This document shows positions 15,024 to 17,144 of a stretch of DNA of 17,144 nt, piece by piece. The position numbers were made by a program, and so were the translations under genes. The DNA is from Prevotella sp. (GTDB taxonomy: Bacteria > Bacteroidota > Bacteroidia > Bacteroidales > Bacteroidaceae), in NCBI GenBank assembly GCA_021204735.1, contig JAJPYV010000015.1, forward strand, positions 1-17,144, written 5' to 3'. Each line of letters starts with the position of its first letter. Positions within the stretch are counted from its first letter, which is position 1. A model generated the notes under the pieces. The model had not been told where the DNA came from. It ran no database searches and saw only the letters and a program-made list of their open reading frames with translations.

Positions 15024-16133
15024 ATGCAAGAAAACAATATTTTGGAAAAGCTCGAAGGACTTGAGAGTCGTTACGAGGAGATATCCACACTGATAACCGA
15101 CCCGGCAGTGATTGCGGATCAGGAGAAATATGTCAGACTTACACGCGAATACAAGGACTTGGAGAGCATTATGAACGCCCGCCGTAAATATATCAACTGT
15201 CTTAATTCAATTAAGGAGGCAAAGGACATCATAGCGAATGAGACAGACTCCGACCTTCGTGAAATGGCAAGAGAAGAACTTCAGATAAATGAAGATTTAC
15301 GGCCGAAGATTGAAGAAGAAATAAAGATTGCCCTTATACCAAAAGACCCAGAAGATGCAAAGAACGTACAGATGGAAATACGAGCAGGAACCGGTGGAGA
15401 CGAAGCCGCCCTATTTGCCGGAGACTTATTCCAGATGTACAAGAAATTCTGTGACTCAAAGGGCTGGACAGTATCAATCACGTATGTCAGTGAGGGAGCC
15501 GTAGGCGGTTTCAAGGAGATTGATTTCGCCGTGAGCGGTAGCAATGTTTACGGTACATTGAAATACGAATCAGGAGTCCACCGAGTGCAGCGTGTACCAG
15601 TAACAGAAACACAAGGAAGGATGCACACCAGTGCTGCAACAGTAGCCGTACTGCCAGAGGCAGACAAGTTTGAGGTCAACATCAATGAAGGAGACATCAA
15701 ATGGGATACATTCAGAAGTTCAGGTGCAGGAGGACAGAATGTCAACAAGGTTGAGTCAGGCGTACGTCTGCGTTATCCTTGGAAAAATCCGAATACAGGC
15801 GAAGTTGAGGAGATATTGATTGAGTGTACAGAGACAAGAGACCAGCCAAAGAACAAGGAGCGAGCATTGTCACGTTTGCGCACATTTATCTATGACAGGG
15901 AACATCAGAAATACATTGATGACATTGCGAGCCGCAGAAAGACATTAGTTTCAACAGGTGACCGTAGTGCAAAAATCCGTACCTACAATTTCCAGCAAGG
16001 ACGCGTAACCGACCACCGTATCGGTTATACCATTTACGACCTAAGTGGTTTTATGGGTGGAGACATACAAGGTCTCATTGATGCTCTCACCGTTGCAGAA
16101 AATGCAGAACGAATGAAAGAAGCAGAACTATAA
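15024..16133 (+). CDS. prfA: Peptide chain release factor 1
   Basis: RF1 recognises stop codons UAA and UAG in the ribosomal A site and triggers release of the finished protein. The 369 residues fit the family. The codon-recognition tripeptide is PVT (192-194, in HRVQRVPVTETQGR), typical of RF1 (PxT) and unlike the SPF of RF2. The catalytic GGQ is at 236-238 in SSGAGGQNVNKVES. An N-terminal helical region (about 1-110) precedes the core. The start lies 5 bases after the purM stop codon. pyrF follows after 48 bases. A prmC-like methyltransferase gene, a common neighbour of prfA in other bacteria, is not seen here. Confidence 0.97.
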   Translation: MQENNILEKLEGLESRYEEISTLITDPAVIADQEKYVRLTREYKDLESIMNARRKYINCLNSIKEAKDIIANETDSDLREMAREELQINEDLRPKIEEEIKIALIPKDPEDAKNVQMEIRAGTGGDEAALFAGDLFQMYKKFCDSKGWTVSITYVSEGAVGGFKEIDFAVSGSNVYGTLKYESGVHRVQRVPVTETQGRMHTSAATVAVLPEADKFEVNINEGDIKWDTFRSSGAGGQNVNKVESGVRLRYPWKNPNTGEVEEILIECTETRDQPKNKERALSRLRTFIYDREHQKYIDDIASRRKTLVSTGDRSAKIRTYNFQQGRVTDHRIGYTIYDLSGFMGGDIQGLIDALTVAENAERMKEAEL

Positions 16134-16181
16134 GTTACAATTATGTGATATAGCAAAATAGCAATTCAAAAAAAATACTTT

Positions 16182-17006
16182 ATGGACAGACAGCAATTAG
16201 TTGAACAAATTTTCAATAAGCAATCCTTTCTTTGCGTAGGACTTGACACAGACATAAAGAAGATACCGGAGCATTTGTTGAAAGAAGAAGACCCGATTTT
16301 CACGTTCAACAAGGCGATAATCGATGCGACAGCACCATATTGCGTGGCATACAAGCCCAACCTCGCTTTTTACGAAAGTTTAGGTACAAAAGGAATGATT
16401 GCGTTTGAGAAAACGATAAAATATTTAAAGGAAAACTTTCCTGATCATTTCATTATTGCTGATGCAAAACGCGGAGACATAGGAAACACATCAACAATGT
16501 ATGCCCGGACATTCTTTGAAGCATACGATTTAGATGCACTGACAGTAGCACCATACATGGGTGAGGACAGCGTATCCCCATTCTTGAAATATGAAGGCAA
16601 GTGGGTGATTTTATTGGCACTCACAAGCAATAAAGGCTCGCAAGATTTTCAGTTGACAACAGACGTTGAGGGAGAGCGTCTATTTGAGAAAGTGATACGA
16701 AAGTCGCAGGAATGGGGAAACGACAACAACATGATGTATGTAGTAGGTGCGACACAAGGAGAGATGTTCAAGGACATACGCAAAGTAGCACCCAATCATT
16801 TTCTACTTGTACCAGGAGTTGGAGCACAAGGAGGCAGTCTTCAGGAAGTATGCAAATACGGCATGATAAAAGACTGTGGACTTATCGTAAACAGCAGTAG
16901 AGGTATAATCTACGCCTCCAACAAAGAAGACTTCGCTGAAGAAGCAGCAAGACAAGCCCAAAAAGTGCAGGCAGAAATGGCTGTTGAACTAAATAAAATT
17001 ATTTGA
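16182..17006 (+). CDS. pyrF: Orotidine 5'-phosphate decarboxylase (long, type 2 form)
   Basis: PyrF converts OMP to UMP, the last step of de novo pyrimidine synthesis. At 274 residues it belongs to the longer subgroup (about 270), not the 230-residue E. coli form. Motifs are CVGLDTD (18-24), YKPN (57-60, Lys58), the catalytic [10 protein letters not shown] (94-103, with Asp94, Lys96 and Asp99), the phosphate loop VPGVGAQGG and [10 protein letters not shown] near the C-terminus. It is the last gene of the rightward run. Its TGA stop codon lies in a sequence (ATTTGACAGGTAA) that resembles units of the repeat array starting immediately after it, and no hairpin terminator is visible. Confidence 0.96.
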   Translation: MDRQQLVEQIFNKQSFLCVGLDTDIKKIPEHLLKEEDPIFTFNKAIIDATAPYCVAYKPNLAFYESLGTKGMIAFEKTIKYLKENFPDHFIIADAKRGDIGNTSTMYARTFFEAYDLDALTVAPYMGEDSVSPFLKYEGKWVILLALTSNKGSQDFQLTTDVEGERLFEKVIRKSQEWGNDNNMMYVVGATQGEMFKDIRKVAPNHFLLVPGVGAQGGSLQEVCKYGMIKDCGLIVNSSRGIIYASNKEDFAEEAARQAQKVQAEMAVELNKII

Positions 17007-17144
17007 CAGGTAACAGGAATTTGTTGGTTGACTGAAATTTGTTGGTTGTCAGGAATTTAATAGTTGACGAAAATTTAATAGGTGACGGAAATTTGACAGT
17101 TGACGGAAATTTGATGATTAACAGGAAATTTGATGATTGACGGA
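17001..17144. repeat. Degenerate 18-base tandem repeat array, cut by the window edge
   Basis: Seven units follow one another at 17014, 17032, 17050, 17068, 17086, 17104 and 17122, with an approximate consensus CGGAAATTTGATGGTTGA. Six are exactly 18 bases and the seventh is 19. A partial unit (17001-17013) overlaps the end of pyrF, and another (CGGA) begins at 17141. AATTT is the most conserved part; later units are more alike than the first ones. Spacers and units are not separable, so this is not CRISPR. Stop codons in some frames, the 19-base unit and the lack of a start codon argue against coding. The array continues beyond the window. Confidence 0.9.

Noticed and set aside
17014..17144. 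CRISPR-like array
   Set aside because: The units are contiguous 18-mers without unique spacers of constant length, and there are no cas genes.

Overview
The window looks like chromosomal DNA of a Bacteroidales bacterium, most likely Prevotella or a close relative. The evidence is AT-rich intergenic DNA, promoters of the Bacteroidetes type (TTTG, about 19 bases, TAnnTTTG) with no clear Shine-Dalgarno sequences, secreted glycan esterases with C-terminal tails like those of type IX secretion cargo, and housekeeping proteins with the Bacteroidetes form of each family (for example a long PurM and a DGK-like protein with altered motifs). The genus is inferred from protein character, not from a database search.

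Left part (1-5990). A minus-strand gene seems to begin at base 20 and run off the left edge; its few visible residues resemble the start of the AAA-ATPase/PD-(D/E)XK family common in this group. Its leader carries a 7-base tandem repeat and a promoter-like site next to a dyad. Then come two strong hairpins, one with a U-tract, that end a minus-strand two-gene operon: a secreted SGNH esterase resembling rhamnogalacturonan acetylesterases, followed by a large multidomain pectinesterase. Together they would remove acetyl and methyl esters from pectin outside the cell.

Middle (5951-10213). miaA (tRNA modification) and a divergent diacylglycerol-kinase-like gene run rightward from a canonical promoter. 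They meet, tail to tail with only 6 bases between, a leftward operon of three genes: a secreted endonuclease/exonuclease/phosphatase protein, a uracil/hypoxanthine-DNA-glycosylase-like protein, and uridine kinase. That operon has a full-consensus promoter.

Right part (10292-17144). Seven tightly packed rightward genes follow: phoH (TTG start), purC, menG/ubiE, aroE, purM, prfA and pyrF. They cover purine and pyrimidine synthesis, the shikimate and menaquinone pathways, RNA metabolism and translation termination. An 18-base tandem repeat array begins at the pyrF stop codon and runs off the right edge.

Most of the window is ordinary core genome. I see no CRISPR array, tRNA, rRNA, insertion sequence or phage gene, and no convincing new multi-gene system. 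The points most worth a second look are the terminal repeat array that supplies the pyrF stop, the DGK-like protein with altered kinase motifs, the modular pectin esterase pair, and the repeat- and dyad-bearing leader at the left edge.
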